The position numbers and the translations under genes are program-made. A stretch of DNA of 64,000 bases from contig NC_133774.1 of assembly GCF_003597395.2 (NCBI RefSeq), positions 34,864,732-34,928,731 of the forward strand. Direction: 5' to 3'. The stretch is from Chelonoidis abingdonii (lineage: Eukaryota > Chordata > Testudines > Testudinidae). Under the pieces are notes generated by a model, which worked only from the letters and a program-made list of their open reading frames with translations, was not told the DNA's origin and did no database searches. Of the stretch, positions 9,961-21,965 are shown in pieces. The first letter of the stretch is position 1; the number at the start of each line of letters is the position of its first letter.

Positions 9961-11200
9961 TAGAACATAAGAACGGCAATACTGGGTCAGACCAAATGTC
10001 CATCTAGCCCAGTATCCAGTCTTCCGACAGTGACCAATGCCAGTTGCTTCAGAGGGAATGAGTAGAACAAGTAAATCATCGAGTGATCCATCCCCTGTCA
10101 CCCATTCTCAGCATCTGGCAAAAAACGGCTAGGGACACCATCCATGCCCATCTTGGCTAATAGTCACTGATGGATCTTGTGATGTTATTGACATGAACTG
10201 TGACAGCATAGATCATTGTTGCAAACAGGGTCCTACAGTTGCACCTATACAAAGAAGGTCATGTCAGGTGTCTATGGAAAGGTTGTAATTTGCTGGTTAT
10301 GATTATGCTGTCTGTATGTGTAGATCATTTTTGTATTTGAAGTTATGAATATTGGCTATGTACTTGTATCTCAATGTGTTTGATTCTAAGTAGCATCAGT
10401 GAAGTATTTGGTCAGCTTCTTGAGAAAGGACTATTCTGAGTAAGTGCCCAATCAAGAAACACTTAACTGACAATGGACTTTGGCAGATGCCAGTCCACAT
10501 CTGAGCTTTCCTGGGAACATTCAAACTAACACGTAAACAATGGCATTGGCCTGCAAAAAGCTGAATCATTCATGGACATGTGATTTGCCTACATGGACAA
10601 TTTATGAATTTACCCTGTATAATCTTTATACAGAATAAAACAGACTTATTTGGGGTTTGGATCTCAGTGGGAGCTAGGTGTCTGGGTGCTGGAGAGAGGA
10701 GCATTTCTTAAGCTGTTTTTAGATAAATCTGCAGCTTGGTGGCATAGTTCAGACCCAGGGTCTGTGTTGCAGCAGGCTTGTGGGTCTGGCTCAACAAGCC
10801 AGGGTTCTGGAGGCCCAAATTGGCAGAGAAAACAGGCCCAGATGTATTCTCAGCACATCGGGTAACAGTCCAAGGAGGTCTCTGTAACTCAGCCCATCAC
10901 AGACCTATCCTCCATGAATTTATCTAGTTCTTTTTTGAACCCTGTTATGGTCTTGGCCTTCACAACATCATCTGGCAAGGAGTTCCACAGGTGGACTGTG
11001 TTGTGTGAAGAAATACTTCCTTTTGCTTATTTTAAACCAGCTGCCTATTAATTTCATTTGGTGACCCCTAGTTCTTGGGTTATGAGAAGGAGTAAATAAC
11101 ACTTCCTTATTTACTTTCTCCACATCAGTCATGATTTTATAGACCTCTATCATATTCCCCCTTAGTTGTTTCTCTTTTCCAAGCTACCCCAAAAAATCTG
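9961..11200 (-). mobile_element. CR1 LINE 3' end, split by a solo LTR
   Basis: Minus-strand CR1 3' region. The plus strand reads AAGAACGGCAATACTGGGTC and GACCAAATGTCCATCTAGCC at the left, then resumes after the LTR with TATCCTCCATGAATTTATC and TTGGTGACCCCTAGTTCTTG. These are the 3' UTR and ORF2 C-terminus (antisense) of a CR1 subfamily better preserved than the one at 3636. The two halves (9961-10177 and 10902-11200) join cleanly when the LTR and one TSD copy are removed. The frame at 10968-11153 encodes MIEVYKIM, matching the CR1 ORF2 C-terminal region. Confidence 0.85.
10178..10901 (+). mobile_element. Solo LTR, 724 bp
   Basis: Begins TGTGATG and ends CATCACA, so it has TG...CA ends in a 7-bp inverted repeat. 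The flanks are GATCT (10173-10177) and GACCT (10902-10906), a 5-bp target duplication with one mismatch. A polyadenylation signal AATAAA lies near 10635, suggesting plus orientation. No internal retroviral sequence is present, so this is a recombination-derived solo LTR inserted in CR1. The parent family (Gypsy or ERV) cannot be told from the LTR alone. Confidence 0.8.
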
Positions 11201-11690
11201 TGGGACCCTGACAGACATGGGGAAGATTTCTTAGGCTGCCTGATTTCTTAGCTGTGACTCATTGTTCTTCCCCGGGAGGCAGGGAAGTAGGTAAGGCAGC
11301 CAAACAGAGGGGGTTTCCCTGAGGTGGGTCTCAAGGATGCAGCTTCTACATCATTGCCAAGGGTTTCCATCCTGAGTCAAGATCCAAATACTGGTGATGA
11401 TATCACAGGAGTGGGTAATACTACTACAAGCAGAAGAAAACCAGTGTGTGAACCACCAACCCTGAGCTGATAGGACTGGTGTCTCTGTGGAGCCCTGGGG
11501 AAGAGGGCCAAATGTCAAACCCTGAGACAAGGCCTTGGGAAGGGCCTATGGAGCCCAGCTGTAAAGGTGCATAATTTAATACATTAATGTTGTGTTCCAA
11601 TAAACATCCTCAGGGAAGGGAAACCTTAATTGTAACATATGGAGTATGTGTATTTTGTGGTGTTGAAAAAGGGAAATTGAGGTGGGGCAA
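11201..11690. other. Unassigned GC-moderate sequence
   Basis: No recognised feature. Purine-rich wording such as TGGAGCCCTGGGGAAGAGGG is reminiscent of retroelement internal sequence but gives no domain. Confidence 0.3.
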
Positions 11691-11975
11691 TCTGCTATCT
11701 GGTTGGAGTGAGACTGCCCCATTGTATTATATGCCGTAAAGCCACAGTCGCTGCCCCTGAAGGGTTTACAGTCTAGGAGGATACAGTCAAATGCATTCAT
11801 TTTTACACCATTAGGTGTTATATAGCTATATGAGTAAAAAAACTCTGTGCCAGCTCTCCTTAATCTGCCTCTCGAGCTGTCATTAATTGGTTGACTTCTC
11901 ATAGACATCATGGTAGAAGTGGGTCTTGAGATTAGATTTTAAGGAGTGACTTTATGGCTCCTAGTCCAGCAACTA
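11691..11975 (-). repeat. L2/L3-like LINE 3' end
   Basis: In reverse complement the sequence reads CTTAAAATC...CTCAAGACCCACTTCTACC then ATGATGTCTA, and further on AGACTGTAAACCCTTCAGGG. These match the order of the ORF2 terminus and 3' tail of ancient CR1-clade L2/L3 LINEs. The same family occurs on the plus strand at 46190-47380. Strongly diverged. Confidence 0.6.
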
Positions 11976-12950
11976 TTCTCAGTGTAATTAATTCCATTAC
12001 CAGTTCCTTAGCAGCATGTTCCTCCAAGGTTTACACTAAGATTTGACCCCATTTTGACCTCTTCTCTTTCCTTAAAGAGGCAATGGTGGTTTTTTCACGT
12101 CATTTATTTTAAAAGACAATGTCAGTTATTCCTTTGTTTCTTAAGACCACAGTTCAGCAATATATTTAAGCACCTGCTTAAGTGTGGAAGTGGCTCCAGT
12201 GAAGTCAGACTATTTAAAGTGTAAGTGTCTTCTGAATCAGGGCCTCATCCAATTCAGAGCATCATAGGATCTGAGTGCAGAATATCTTAATTACCATCAC
12301 TCAAAGCTAAGACATCATATCCCTCTATCCATTTAGTTTTATATGATTTTTTTCCTCTGGAATAAGCATGCACCTTCATATAGAACCATAATAATAATTA
12401 TAACCAAAAAAATGGTAATTTATTTTTAATTTCCTAGCAGATCATATGTTTCACTTGTATTGGCATGGTTATCAATATTTGTGGAATGTACTATGTGAGG
12501 CCAACCCAGAAATGACACTGGAGCTTAGTGTGAAAACAGTTTACAGTAAGTTTGATATCCAATTCTCTGGACAACATTTTTTTTCATGAGAATGAGTTAT
12601 TGCCATCCTCCTCTTCTGCTTTTTATGATCTTGGTTACCAGAAATAAAAGCTACCAGGAGTGTTTTATTATCTCTGATGTCCCCTGAATTTATAGGAGTG
12701 TTCTGTAGTAAACTGTTCTTCAGTATTTAACAATCTGATTGGATGCTCATTCAGCTCCTCCTCCCAGGTTAGTTAGAGACATAAACAGTGCTAATAAATA
12801 AAACTAATAAAACCATTCATTTCCTGGAATAGTGGGAAAGAATGTATAGTCCTAATATTACCAGAATGCTGTGTTCACTCATGCAAAATTGACAGCATTT
12901 GAAAAACAAGCAGACATTTTTTAGGTGATTCTTGTGTCAGGGACATTTTC
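11976..12950. other. Mostly unassigned; one amniote palindromic repeat piece
   Basis: Includes 12155-12245, which resembles the ancient amniote repeat with TTTAAGCACCTGCTTAAGTG and a GTGAAGTCAGACT segment followed by AATCAGGGCCT. The remainder has no recognised feature. Confidence 0.4.
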
Positions 12951-13781
12951 AAAAGTGCACAGGTGCCTAAGTCCCACTGATTTCGCTAGGCACTTGTCTG
13001 CATTTCTAGACACCTAAATACCATTGAAAATCTGATCCTAAGTACCTATGTCACTTTTGAAAATGGGGTTTAGCTGTCCAAGTCATTTTAGCCTAAAGCC
13101 ATAAAGCCCAGATTAGACACTTAAATCCCAGTTTTTGGCACCACTGCAATCCATAGAACCCTTGCTCAGATGCCCCTAACCCCTCTAAACTTACTCAGCA
13201 TCTAAAATTTTGCTGTAAGAGTTTCCTAGGTGCTAAGTTTCTGCCTCTGTGCATGCGCACTGCTGCCTCACTCTAGGCATCCAGACACCTATTTTACACC
13301 TAAGCACCAGCACAGTCCCTAAACCAGGGCCCCACTCAAAATCCAACTAGGTTTCTGGGTTGGCCTCACATAGTCATGTCTCTCTTATAACTTTTAGCAC
13401 AGTGGTTACAACTTCAACAGGAGAGATTGTGAAAGACCCACATCAGAATATCCCATTGTCCAACAGTCCTGAGAAGTGGGAAATCCTTGTTTAAATCATT
13501 TCTCCAGATCAGGCATAGGGGGGAATGGAACTCATGTTGTCCACCTCCTGGGTGAGTGCTCTGATTAGTAGGCTGAAAGTTAAAATGGAGTGGAGGGCAC
13601 ATCCTCTTCCATTTTGTGTAAAAATGGCTTAGGCATCTAAGCCACTTGACTCCAGGATAGGGGTTCCCAGCTGTATAGTCCAAGCAGCTTAGGTACTTCA
13701 GGCCTAATTCTCTGAGAGGGATGGGGCTTAGGACACACCTTTCTCACAAGCATCTCCCATTGGCTAATGTAAGTGGTGCCC

Positions 13782-14691
13782 TGTTGTACTCAAAGTACTA
13801 TACGGGATCTTTTCAGGGGGATTAAGGCAAAACGCCACATTTATTAGTAATACAGGTATTAATTAATACTCTATCATATGCATATGATATATTACAGTCA
13901 TGCACACACACACACACACACAGACACAAACACACTCCGTCTTGCTGTTGTTACCAACTAGTTGCTCCCCTTAACTGCACTGGCCAGGTGAGTTAGATGG
14001 GGGAGGGGTGGAGCCGGGCTTCTGCCGATCCGGATCGATGCTCCGATGGTGACAAGACGAGACCCAGGGTCCTTCTGCAAGACACCTTGTATTTATAGCA
14101 GCTTCCCTCTTATGCAAATCCAGACCAGATTCAAAATCTGGGTCTGTGTCCGTTGGTCTGTGCTTTGTGCTGCTTTTTTTTCTGGGTGTTGTCCCAATGC
14201 TGCTCAAAGAGGGCGTTTTCTAAAGAAGGTGCTTGCTTCTAATCCCTGAGGTCGTCAATATGTCTGCTTTTCTTTATTGGGCCCACTTGACAAGTTGTAT
14301 TGTCCTTTGCTCTGGCTTCCATTCCCTCTTTAACTGTTGTAGCTGTCTGGAGGTGGGTGTCTTCCAAGCCTCACTCATTCACACCTCATTCAGTCAATGG
14401 GGCAATTGATTACAGAGGGGGGGGGGGGAGATCTTATTCTACTTCTAGCAAAAAGGCACATGTTTCTTTCACTTTAACTATACTATCTTTAGGGGCTATA
14501 ACATTTGATACAAAGTTTTCTACCAATTTTCTAATACAAAGTTGTATGAGAGAGGCACAATGCCAAGTCATATGAAATACAAAATCAAACAGTGAACAGA
14601 AGTTACAATGCAGGCAAGTGAAGTGAATGGTGAACAGAACTTACATTAATAAAGTGAACAATTAAAAACAATTTCATTTATCAGTTCTACA
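13782..14691 (-). mobile_element. Solo LTR, about 910 bp, minus strand
   Basis: The plus strand reads TGTTGTAC...GTTCTACA, giving TG...CA ends, with GCCC flanking both sides (13778-13781 and 14692-14695) as a possible 4-bp duplication. On the minus strand a TATA box (TATAAATA, 14090-14097) is followed about 250 bp later by AATAAA (13840-13845), the expected U3-R order. A CA microsatellite (13902-13921) and a poly-G run (14417-14428) lie inside. Boundaries and TSD are short, so the call rests mainly on the promoter/polyA order. Confidence 0.55.
14090..14097 (-). promoter_or_regulatory. Putative LTR TATA box
   Basis: TATAAATA on the minus strand, about 250 bp upstream of an AATAAA at 13840-13845 in the same orientation. 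It fits the core promoter of the LTR at 13782-14691. Present activity is unknown. Confidence 0.45.
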
Positions 14692-15129
14692 GCCCCACCT
14701 AGTGTGTTGGCTTTTTTGGATCACATTCTTAGGCACCCATCTCTCCCCATTCATTGTAGATGAAGCCTACATGCCTAACTCAGGCTTTGCCTATCACCTT
14801 ATTGTTTCAGTGATTTTCAAGGTGCCCAAAATGTAAACATTGCAATGTTGTGCATTGCAATACTTAAGTCCGTTTGTGACTCTCAGCCTTAAGTCTTGTA
14901 ACATTCAGTGGTACAATGCCTAAATACCTTTAAAAATCTGGGCCTGATGCTTTACTGATGTTAAGGGCCAGATTCTGTTTCCACTGAAGCCAGTCCATAC
15001 AATTCTCTAATGTATTTAGGCAGCTAGGTCACATTGATTCTAATGGGAATCAGGTGCCTAAATCCCTTTAACGACCTGGGTCTGGGAGTTTTGCTGTTGA
15101 CCTTAGTGGGACTAGGGTTTGGCATCACC

Positions 15130-15870
15130 CTAAGAGACAGATGTTGTTATACCCATTTTAGAGGATGGGAAAACTGAAACAAAAAGATTAAGGAACATCC
15201 TGCTTCAATAGGTCCAGAGGCACCTCTCAGAGCAGTATGAGCGTGGTCCTCCAGCACAAAGAGTAGCTAGATTTGTGGAGGAGGGAACTGTGCAAGGCAT
15301 AAGAACAGTGCAAAGCTAAGCTCCGCAATGGTTTCCTGTCGCAGAGCAGGGGCAGAGCTGGAGGACCTGCTGATCCACCTATCCAGCTAGTCCTGTTTCT
15401 CAAGCAGTAAACCAGGGGTAGGCAACCTATGGCACATGTGCCAAAGGTGGCACATGAGCTGATTTTCAGGGGCACTCACACTGTCCGTGTCCTGGCCACC
15501 AGTCTGGGGGTTTCTGCATTTTAATTTAATTTTAAATGAAGCTTCTTAAATATTTTTAAAACCTTATTTACTTTACATGTAACAGTAGTTTAGTTACATA
15601 TAGAGAGAGTTAAAAACGTTAAAATGTATTACTGGCACGCGAAAACTTAAATTAGAATGAATAAATGAAGACTCGGCACACCACTTCCAAAAAGTTGCCG
15701 ACCCGTACAGTAAACACTGCTTCACCCACCAGGGTTGCATTAAGACCCAGAAGGCAACAGCAGCTTTGGGTTGGCTGGGAGGATTTAGGCCTGTGTCTTT
15801 TGTCTAGGTCACAATAGGAAGCCCAAGGCAGAGCTGAGAATAAAACCTAGATCCCTTCACTATAAATTCT
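15130..15870 (-). repeat. MIR-type SINE in two separated halves
   Basis: Antisense MIR wording TATACCCATTTTAG...GGGAAAACTGAAAC appears at about 15150-15182. The expected continuation AGGTCACAATAGGAAGCC...AGAGCTGAGAATAAAACC appears at about 15807-15848. The 620 bp between them holds a hAT element (15413-15707) and about 220 bp of unassigned sequence. Either later insertions split one SINE, or two partial copies sit near each other. Confidence 0.5.
15413..15707 (+). mobile_element. hAT DNA transposon (non-autonomous), perfect 8-bp TSD
   Basis: A 295-bp element flanked on both sides by CAGTAAAC (15405-15412 and 15708-15715). It starts CAGGGGTAGGCAACCTATGG and ends AAGTTGCCGACCCGTA; reverse-complemented, the end reads TACGGGTCGGCAACTT, so the termini are inverted repeats. 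The 8-bp duplication and GGGGTNGGCAAC end fit a hAT family common in tetrapods. The interior is AT-rich without transposase. Confidence 0.9.
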
Positions 15871-18800
15871 CTAAAAAGGTTTTGGTAACAGATATTGAAG
15901 TACTGTTTTGGGGGTTGTGAAGTCTCATTTTTGTAAACTTGTTTTTATTGCATTAGGGACCAACTTGCTCTCACTGAAGCAAATATTAAAGTTCCCATCA
16001 ACTTCGGTAAAAGCAGAAATGACTGGGTCTGCCCAGGCATAGCCAACGCCAAAACCCACATTTTACCAGTCAGCTGTGAAGGGGTTTGGAACGGATAGGG
16101 AGGGATTAAGTGCTGGAGACCAGACACAGCTGGGGCTAATGAATCTACTAGTCTCAGCTGGCAAGAATAGAAGGAGGAAGAGCACAACAGTGCTGGGAGA
16201 AGAGAAACGGGTTGGATTTTCCTACACTGGCTGCTTTGCCTACCTCATGGAAAGGGGAGAGCTTTATTATTATTTGACCTGAAAAATTGAAGGGTTTTGC
16301 TTTTGGTGGTGGGAGCTAGGCTCACTGCTGGTAAGGGAGAGCTGTGATAGAAAGTATATAATATGCTTCTCATTAGCTAAATAGTAAATAGAACTTTGAT
16401 TCTGTGTGCAAGTGAAATGAAGGGAGTAACTATGCAATATGGCAGTAGCAAGACACTCACCAAATGTGAACTCCATACCAATTTAAAAGAGAGAGAGAGA
16501 ATGTTAGCCACTTCTCCTGAAATATGTATATTTTAAAAAGTGAGAGAATGTGAGTTCAGAGAGGTAAGTGAAAGTTCAGTGAAATTTCTCCACCTACATG
16601 AAACCCAGAGTTCATTTTCAAGTAACTGAGTCATGTACAGATTAAGATCTTGCCTGGTCAGTTCAAAAAAATCTTCTCTGTTAGACCTTCCTTGATGCGT
16701 AGTAGATGTGGTTTAGTGAAGAAAAGCCAGACCAATACCAACAGCTGCATGGAATCTTTCTACAACTCAAAGGTGAATAATTAACTCTAAGTTATTACAG
16801 CAGCCCTTAAGGGGGAGGTGAGTCACTAGCACAATTTAGAGTCATGTTATCTTGTAATGAACAATGAGAGGGAAATGCTATGCATGTCCTGACAGTTCTA
16901 CTGAGACATCCGTGAGCTGTGCCCCCAGAAATCTAAGGAAGGGAGTCAGTCAAAATCCGTCTCCAAGAAAATAATAGTCTTTGTACGGCTTGCTTTATTA
17001 GTGGTAAAAAGGAAGACTGTGGACTATAGATGTGAAAATATTCCTAAGAGTGAAGCAATGGCTTAAAGATGAGGGAAAAGAATAAGGGGGTAATAATTTG
17101 GCAAGATATCACCAATTACATAAAATCAGGAGGAACAGCAATGCTCTTTCGTACATGAGACTGTATTTGTTATTAACTAAGACCCTTGAAAATCTATATG
17201 CACATGAATTAAGCGTCAGAGCACCCACATGATGTAGATAAAATAAGTGTTACTGTTCCCATTTTATATGTTAAGGAAAAGTGTTAGAACTCGAGAGTTC
17301 TTTTTTTTTTTTTTCATTCTTGCGTTCAAAGCACTTAGGCAATTTTTCTCTCCTCCTTATTTGTCCGTGCTTTGTGGTGTTTCATTTGGATTTTCAGATA
17401 ATTGCAGACTATTCAAGTTTACAATGCTGCTAGTGGGCAGTACAAAATTTGGGGTCATTCTTTAGCAAACCTTGCAGAAGTCAACTCATTTAAAGTGAAG
17501 TTTTTCCCCAGCCTTTGAATATACAGCACAGTAGAGCTGACATTATTCAGTTTCTCCTGTGGGAGATCTGAAGTAATAGTAATATGCCATATGATGGCAT
17601 ATGGAGATGTAAGCTTGATTTCTCATTTCCAAGCTGCCGTGCACTCATCCTTTGAGGGAACAAGTACCTCACTTTTTTCTCTGGGATGCTTCCAACCAGT
17701 TTAGAAGTAGCACCACTGGCCTATTCTGGAGGAAGCCATTTTAGTTTCTTCTTAGTCAGAAAGGCGGCCAACCCAATGAGAGAGAGAGAGAATAAATGAC
17801 TGAAGGGAGGGTTTCTTTGGGGTTTGAGAGGGATCGGAGGAGCCACAAGGAGCGGGTGAGAGGGGTAGGTAGAGGGCCTAATTTAAACCCATACTCCATA
17901 AAAGCCATGGATCCAGTGTGATCTTCATATAATAAGGGGGATGGGCTGTTTACAAACACAGCACATAATTAAATATGTAATTCTATAAGAAGATGAGGGA
18001 AAGGAAACACAAAAAGCTAATGTAACTTAAACTGACATAAGCAAGAAAATTCTGAATTAGAGCTGCAAATCTGGCCTTAATCCCTGTTACTGTGTGTTAA
18101 TTTTGATGACTGTGTTGGTGACTAATTAAGGCCAATAAAAGAGAAAGCTTTCCCACATGTTCCACAGACACAGGTATCCCATCTAAGGCCAGCAGGCTGT
18201 CACTGGTTTTGTTTCCATTATTGCTGTGTCATCATCAGATGTTCAGCTCATTGGTGCCTATGAAGGATGGTTCAATTCTGCAACAGCAGCCCCCTATGAT
18301 CACTGAAAGGTTTTTCCACTAAAAAAAAAATCTGAATAAACACCATTTAGAAACCGTAACCATTACAGCAGGGAAATAGGAGACTGATAAAAAAAATACT
18401 TGCTGTATCCGGGGGTCAGTGAAGACTTATACATTCAAACTGAACTTCCATGTTCACAAGGTGTAGCATACATTCCCTTTCAGAGTGTTCCCTGCACTTC
18501 TTTTTTAAACCTGGAAGGAATTAAAGAAATTCTGGGAGATGATAGAGGGGAACAGCCAGACCATTGTGTCAGCTTGAGTCCGACATGTACCCCCCAGTCT
18601 TGAAGGTGGATTTGAGCTCCCATAAGTACCTATTGAGTATTGAGGTGCTTGAAGGACCAACGTTGGAATGAAATAACCCTGTTGTTCTCATCAAAAATAC
18701 CCATAAATGATGAATCATGATACAAACTCACTGTTTATATTTGTTTCATAATGGTGGTCTCACACATTTGTCAAAAGAGGTCCCTGAAGCTTTAGGAGTA

Positions 18801-19554
18801 CCAACCACATCTCTAATAATAAGCTCCTACTTTAACTGATATTTCAGTGACTTGTTTTCTCAGTGCAGCTCAGACAGTATTTTTTTTAGCCTTGACAGAA
18901 TGGCTAGACTAGGTAATCCACGCAAACAGCTGCTGCCTGCAATGTGATCTTTTTCTCAAACCTTTTAACTAAGAGTTGGATATGGTGGAAATATCTGGAA
19001 GCTAAAATCTCTTGATATGAAAGTAATTGACATATCAACTGTCTGATCCTTACCGCTTTTATTCTGAGAGTTGCCCCATTCAACGTTAACTAGATTTGCA
19101 CATGTATTGAGCTATCCTGTGATTAGGGCATGCTGATCAGCAGTTCAAGAAAATGCTTCTCCTTAAAACCAAGTTTCACAGAGGGCTTCGTTATTAAATA
19201 TCAATATTTACATATTTTCTAGTTAGAAGAAATGTGACTATTGTTTCTTATAACCTGAGCTGTGCAAGGTCTTTTATGCCCAAATCAAAAAAAGCAAATT
19301 TGGGGCTTTTCATAGTGCTGAACAATTTGAAAATTGTTTATTCTCTCCCTTTGGATAGTTCTTTCTGTGCAATAGAAAAACTATTTGAGCCCAGGGAATG
19401 TTAAGCCTTCTAGGCAAGGATTGTTGCAAACCTCAGTGAAGAGACAAACAATGCAAATGAGCCCCAGGGAGATTTGAAAAATATGTGGAAGATAACAACT
19501 AGAAAGTTAACTTTGAAAAAAACAAGCAAATATATATATATAAGGGAAAATATA
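15871..19554. other. Unassigned 3.7-kb stretch
   Basis: No gene or clear repeat found. Simple repeats are small: GA tracts near 16488 and 17779, and a T run at about 17300. Open frames are short and lack domains. It may be intergenic, intronic or contain conserved noncoding DNA, which cannot be judged from one sequence. Confidence 0.4.
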
Positions 19555-20225
19555 TACATTAAATGAGAGGGAGAAACTTGGGAATCAATCATTCTGAAAG
19601 CGGCACAGAGGTGATAGTAGATACAAAGTTTGAAGTGAATTTTCAATGGGATATGGCAATAAAAATGGATAATGCAATTTTAAGCTGCATATGCAGAGAT
19701 AACATCTTGGAACAGGAAGGTGATGTTCCCTTTGTATACAGGCAGGATACAACCCCACCCAGAACACTACATTACATTCTGAGTACCTCATGATCTCAAT
19801 TATATTGACAAATTGGAGGGAACTGAAAGAGATCAACAGCAACGGCAAAAATTAGGGGACTCAATGAAATGATTTTGACAGGAAAGATTAAGCACTAAAT
19901 ATGTATACCGTGGATAAGTGATGGCTAAGGGATGACATCATTAAAAGACTATATATATCTGAAGAATATATAACACCAAGAAAAGAAAGGAATTATTTAG
20001 GGTCATATGTGGGGATTCAATTAAGAAAAGGAAAAAAAAATCAAGCTGAATGTTAAGAAAAGCTCCCTGACGAACTGTATCTGACTGTGGAATAATCTCT
20101 CAATAGATGTGAGAGGGAAGACTCATTAAATATTCAAAACTAGTTTGGCTATTCTAGTAACTAAAGGGAACATTTAGGAATCTTGTCCAGTTCAAGATTC
20201 TGTAGGCAAAGATCCAAATGTAATA
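19555..20225 (+). mobile_element. CR1 LINE ORF2 C-terminus and 3' end
   Basis: Plus-strand CR1 fragment. Recognisable stretches in order: GATAATGCAATTTTAAGCTG and CATATGCAGAGATAACATC (19666-19707), AAATTGGAGGGAACTGAAAG (19810-19829), TAAGGGATGACATCATTAAA (19927-19946), then TTAAGAAAAGCTCCCTGAC...CTGTGGAATAATCTCTCAA. This is the usual run from the ORF2 tail into the 3' region. The copy is 5'-truncated and decayed. Confidence 0.65.
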
Positions 20226-20959
20226 ACCTTTTTCTACTGAACCTTGCACCAGCCCTATGTTGTAATATAGAGCAGGTTCCTAATGGACTAGTGGAGTTTC
20301 CTGCAGTGTTCTCTTAGCTCTTGGTCTGATCACTAATGTTTAAGAAGTAGCTGTGTGGTAGAATACGCTGCTACTCTTACCCAGTGCCAGTCCAGCATAC
20401 TTAAATGAAAGCACAGAGAAAGGAGTGGTGGTGCATGGCAGTTACCATATAATATATTTCACAGTTCTACATCCTGTGCTCTCCCAAGCAGTCTGGCAAC
20501 TGGAAGTGTAAACCCCTAAAATACTGGGGAGTTAGAACCTAGTAAATAAAGTCAGTAAATTAAACTCTCAAGTATTTCTTTGCTTTGATCCAGAGGCAAT
20601 GTTTGTGCTGTGCTGTTTGTATCCTAAAAACAAGCGTCAGTCACGGGAACAAGAATAGACATTTGGAGAGGTCTGTGTTGAAATGTCATTACCTATCGCT
20701 ATCAGAAAAAGGCCAAGAAAAACCAGAGATTTCCTTGTCCAATGGTGGAGACAGGGATAATAAGGATTAGCAGGCATAACTTAGCATTTTTATATCCTTG
20801 AGCATCATGAGAGTCATCTCCATAGCTATGTCCTTCCTATCCTTAGGGCTGCTAAAAGTGAAAACTTTGCTGTGAAATGTAAAGAAGAAACATAAGAATG
20901 TCCTATTGTATAAGCAAAATAAGTGGCACCTCCTTAAATGGTGGCCATACTAAGGAAAG
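20226..20959. other. Unassigned sequence
   Basis: About 730 bp without recognised features; the 61-codon frame at 20585-20770 shows no domain. Confidence 0.35.
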
Positions 20960-21194
20960 ATATCATAATGATAAATAATAATTCCTAGCTCTTTCATAAC
21001 ACTTTTCATCTGTAGATTTCCAAGCATTTTTCAAAGAGGGTACCATTATCCTCATATTACAGATGGAGGAACTGAAGCACAGGAAGGTGACGTGTCTTGC
21101 CCAAGGTCACTGAGCAACTCAGTGGCAGATCCAGGAACAGAACCCAGATCTCCTGAGTTTAGTGTTTATTCCACTAGGCCACACTGCCTCACCT
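20960..21194 (-). repeat. MIR-type SINE, nearly complete
   Basis: A clear antisense MIR-like SINE. Reading right to left it has a tRNA-like head (AGTGGAATAAACACTAAACT and GAGATCTGGGTTCTGTTCC), the core (CAGTGACCTTGGGCAAGACA) and the tail (GATGAAAAGTGTTATGAAAG). Orientation and order are intact. The tRNA-like B-box region is near 21141-21155. This is one of the best preserved SINEs in the window. Confidence 0.85.
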
Positions 21195-21960
21195 TTTATA
21201 CTGTATTTGTATTTTATAACAAATATCCCTTTTGCTGAAGGTTGGAGTAAAATAACTGTGGCTATCATTTGGAGATAGTGCAGTTAGAGATGAGATGAGC
21301 GCTAGATCTGAATATAAGACTATTTTAAATTATTAAAGCTAAAATCCACCCTAATTTATACTCATACAATCTTTTAAAGTCAACTGGAGCGCTCCATCTA
21401 AGTAATTCTACCGCACCCAATCGCAGGGTGTCTGAGCACCAACAAAATTGGATTACACCAAACAAAAACAAGTATTACCCTGAGGATGATCCTCTGTTTC
21501 TTCGTATTATACCCCCAGAGTGAGCAGGGATTATTATGATTATTTTATTTTTCTCTTAATTTTCTTTTCTTTTTTAATGACATCTGTAAGACTTATTATA
21601 ACCAATTCACTACTGTTATACTGATGTAAAACAGGCAGATCTCAACTGAAATTAATGATGGCATAAAACTAAGGTAATGCAGCGGTGCATCAGGTACAGT
21701 GAGTGCAAAAGCCACCTTAGACAGAAAAAATTTCAATCTTGGCACGCAATAATACTAAAAAAAAGATTGTCTGCAGGCATCTAACAGTTGCAAATGTACA
21801 ATAAGGGAAGTGGTGTGGATAATATCCACAATAACTTGATGAGATTAATAAAACAAACAAAATGTGCAAGAGAATAATCAAAATCATAAATGTCACAGTT
21901 ATAAATACTCCTGTTGCTTAAATTTGGAAGGTAGAATACATTATATGAGCTCCTGGGAAA
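21195..21960. other. Unassigned sequence
   Basis: AT-rich, no gene or repeat recognised. Confidence 0.35.
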
Positions 21961-21965
21961 GTACA

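Larger units (their letters stand above)
12951..15095. repeat. Ancient amniote GCCTAAGT-type repeat, interrupted by an LTR
   Basis: Both flanks of the LTR at 13782-14691 carry repeated wording such as CACCTAAATACC, GAAAATCTGATCC, AGGTGCCTAAATCCC and TTAAAAATCTGGGCC. These are typical of a dispersed amniote repeat rich in self-complementary GGTGCCTAA units. The left part (12951-13781) and right part (14692-15095) probably belonged to adjacent copies before the LTR entered. No coding potential. Confidence 0.5.

Noticed and set aside
13902..13921. CRISPR-like short repeats
   Set aside because: A simple CA microsatellite; no spaced repeats of CRISPR type exist in the window.
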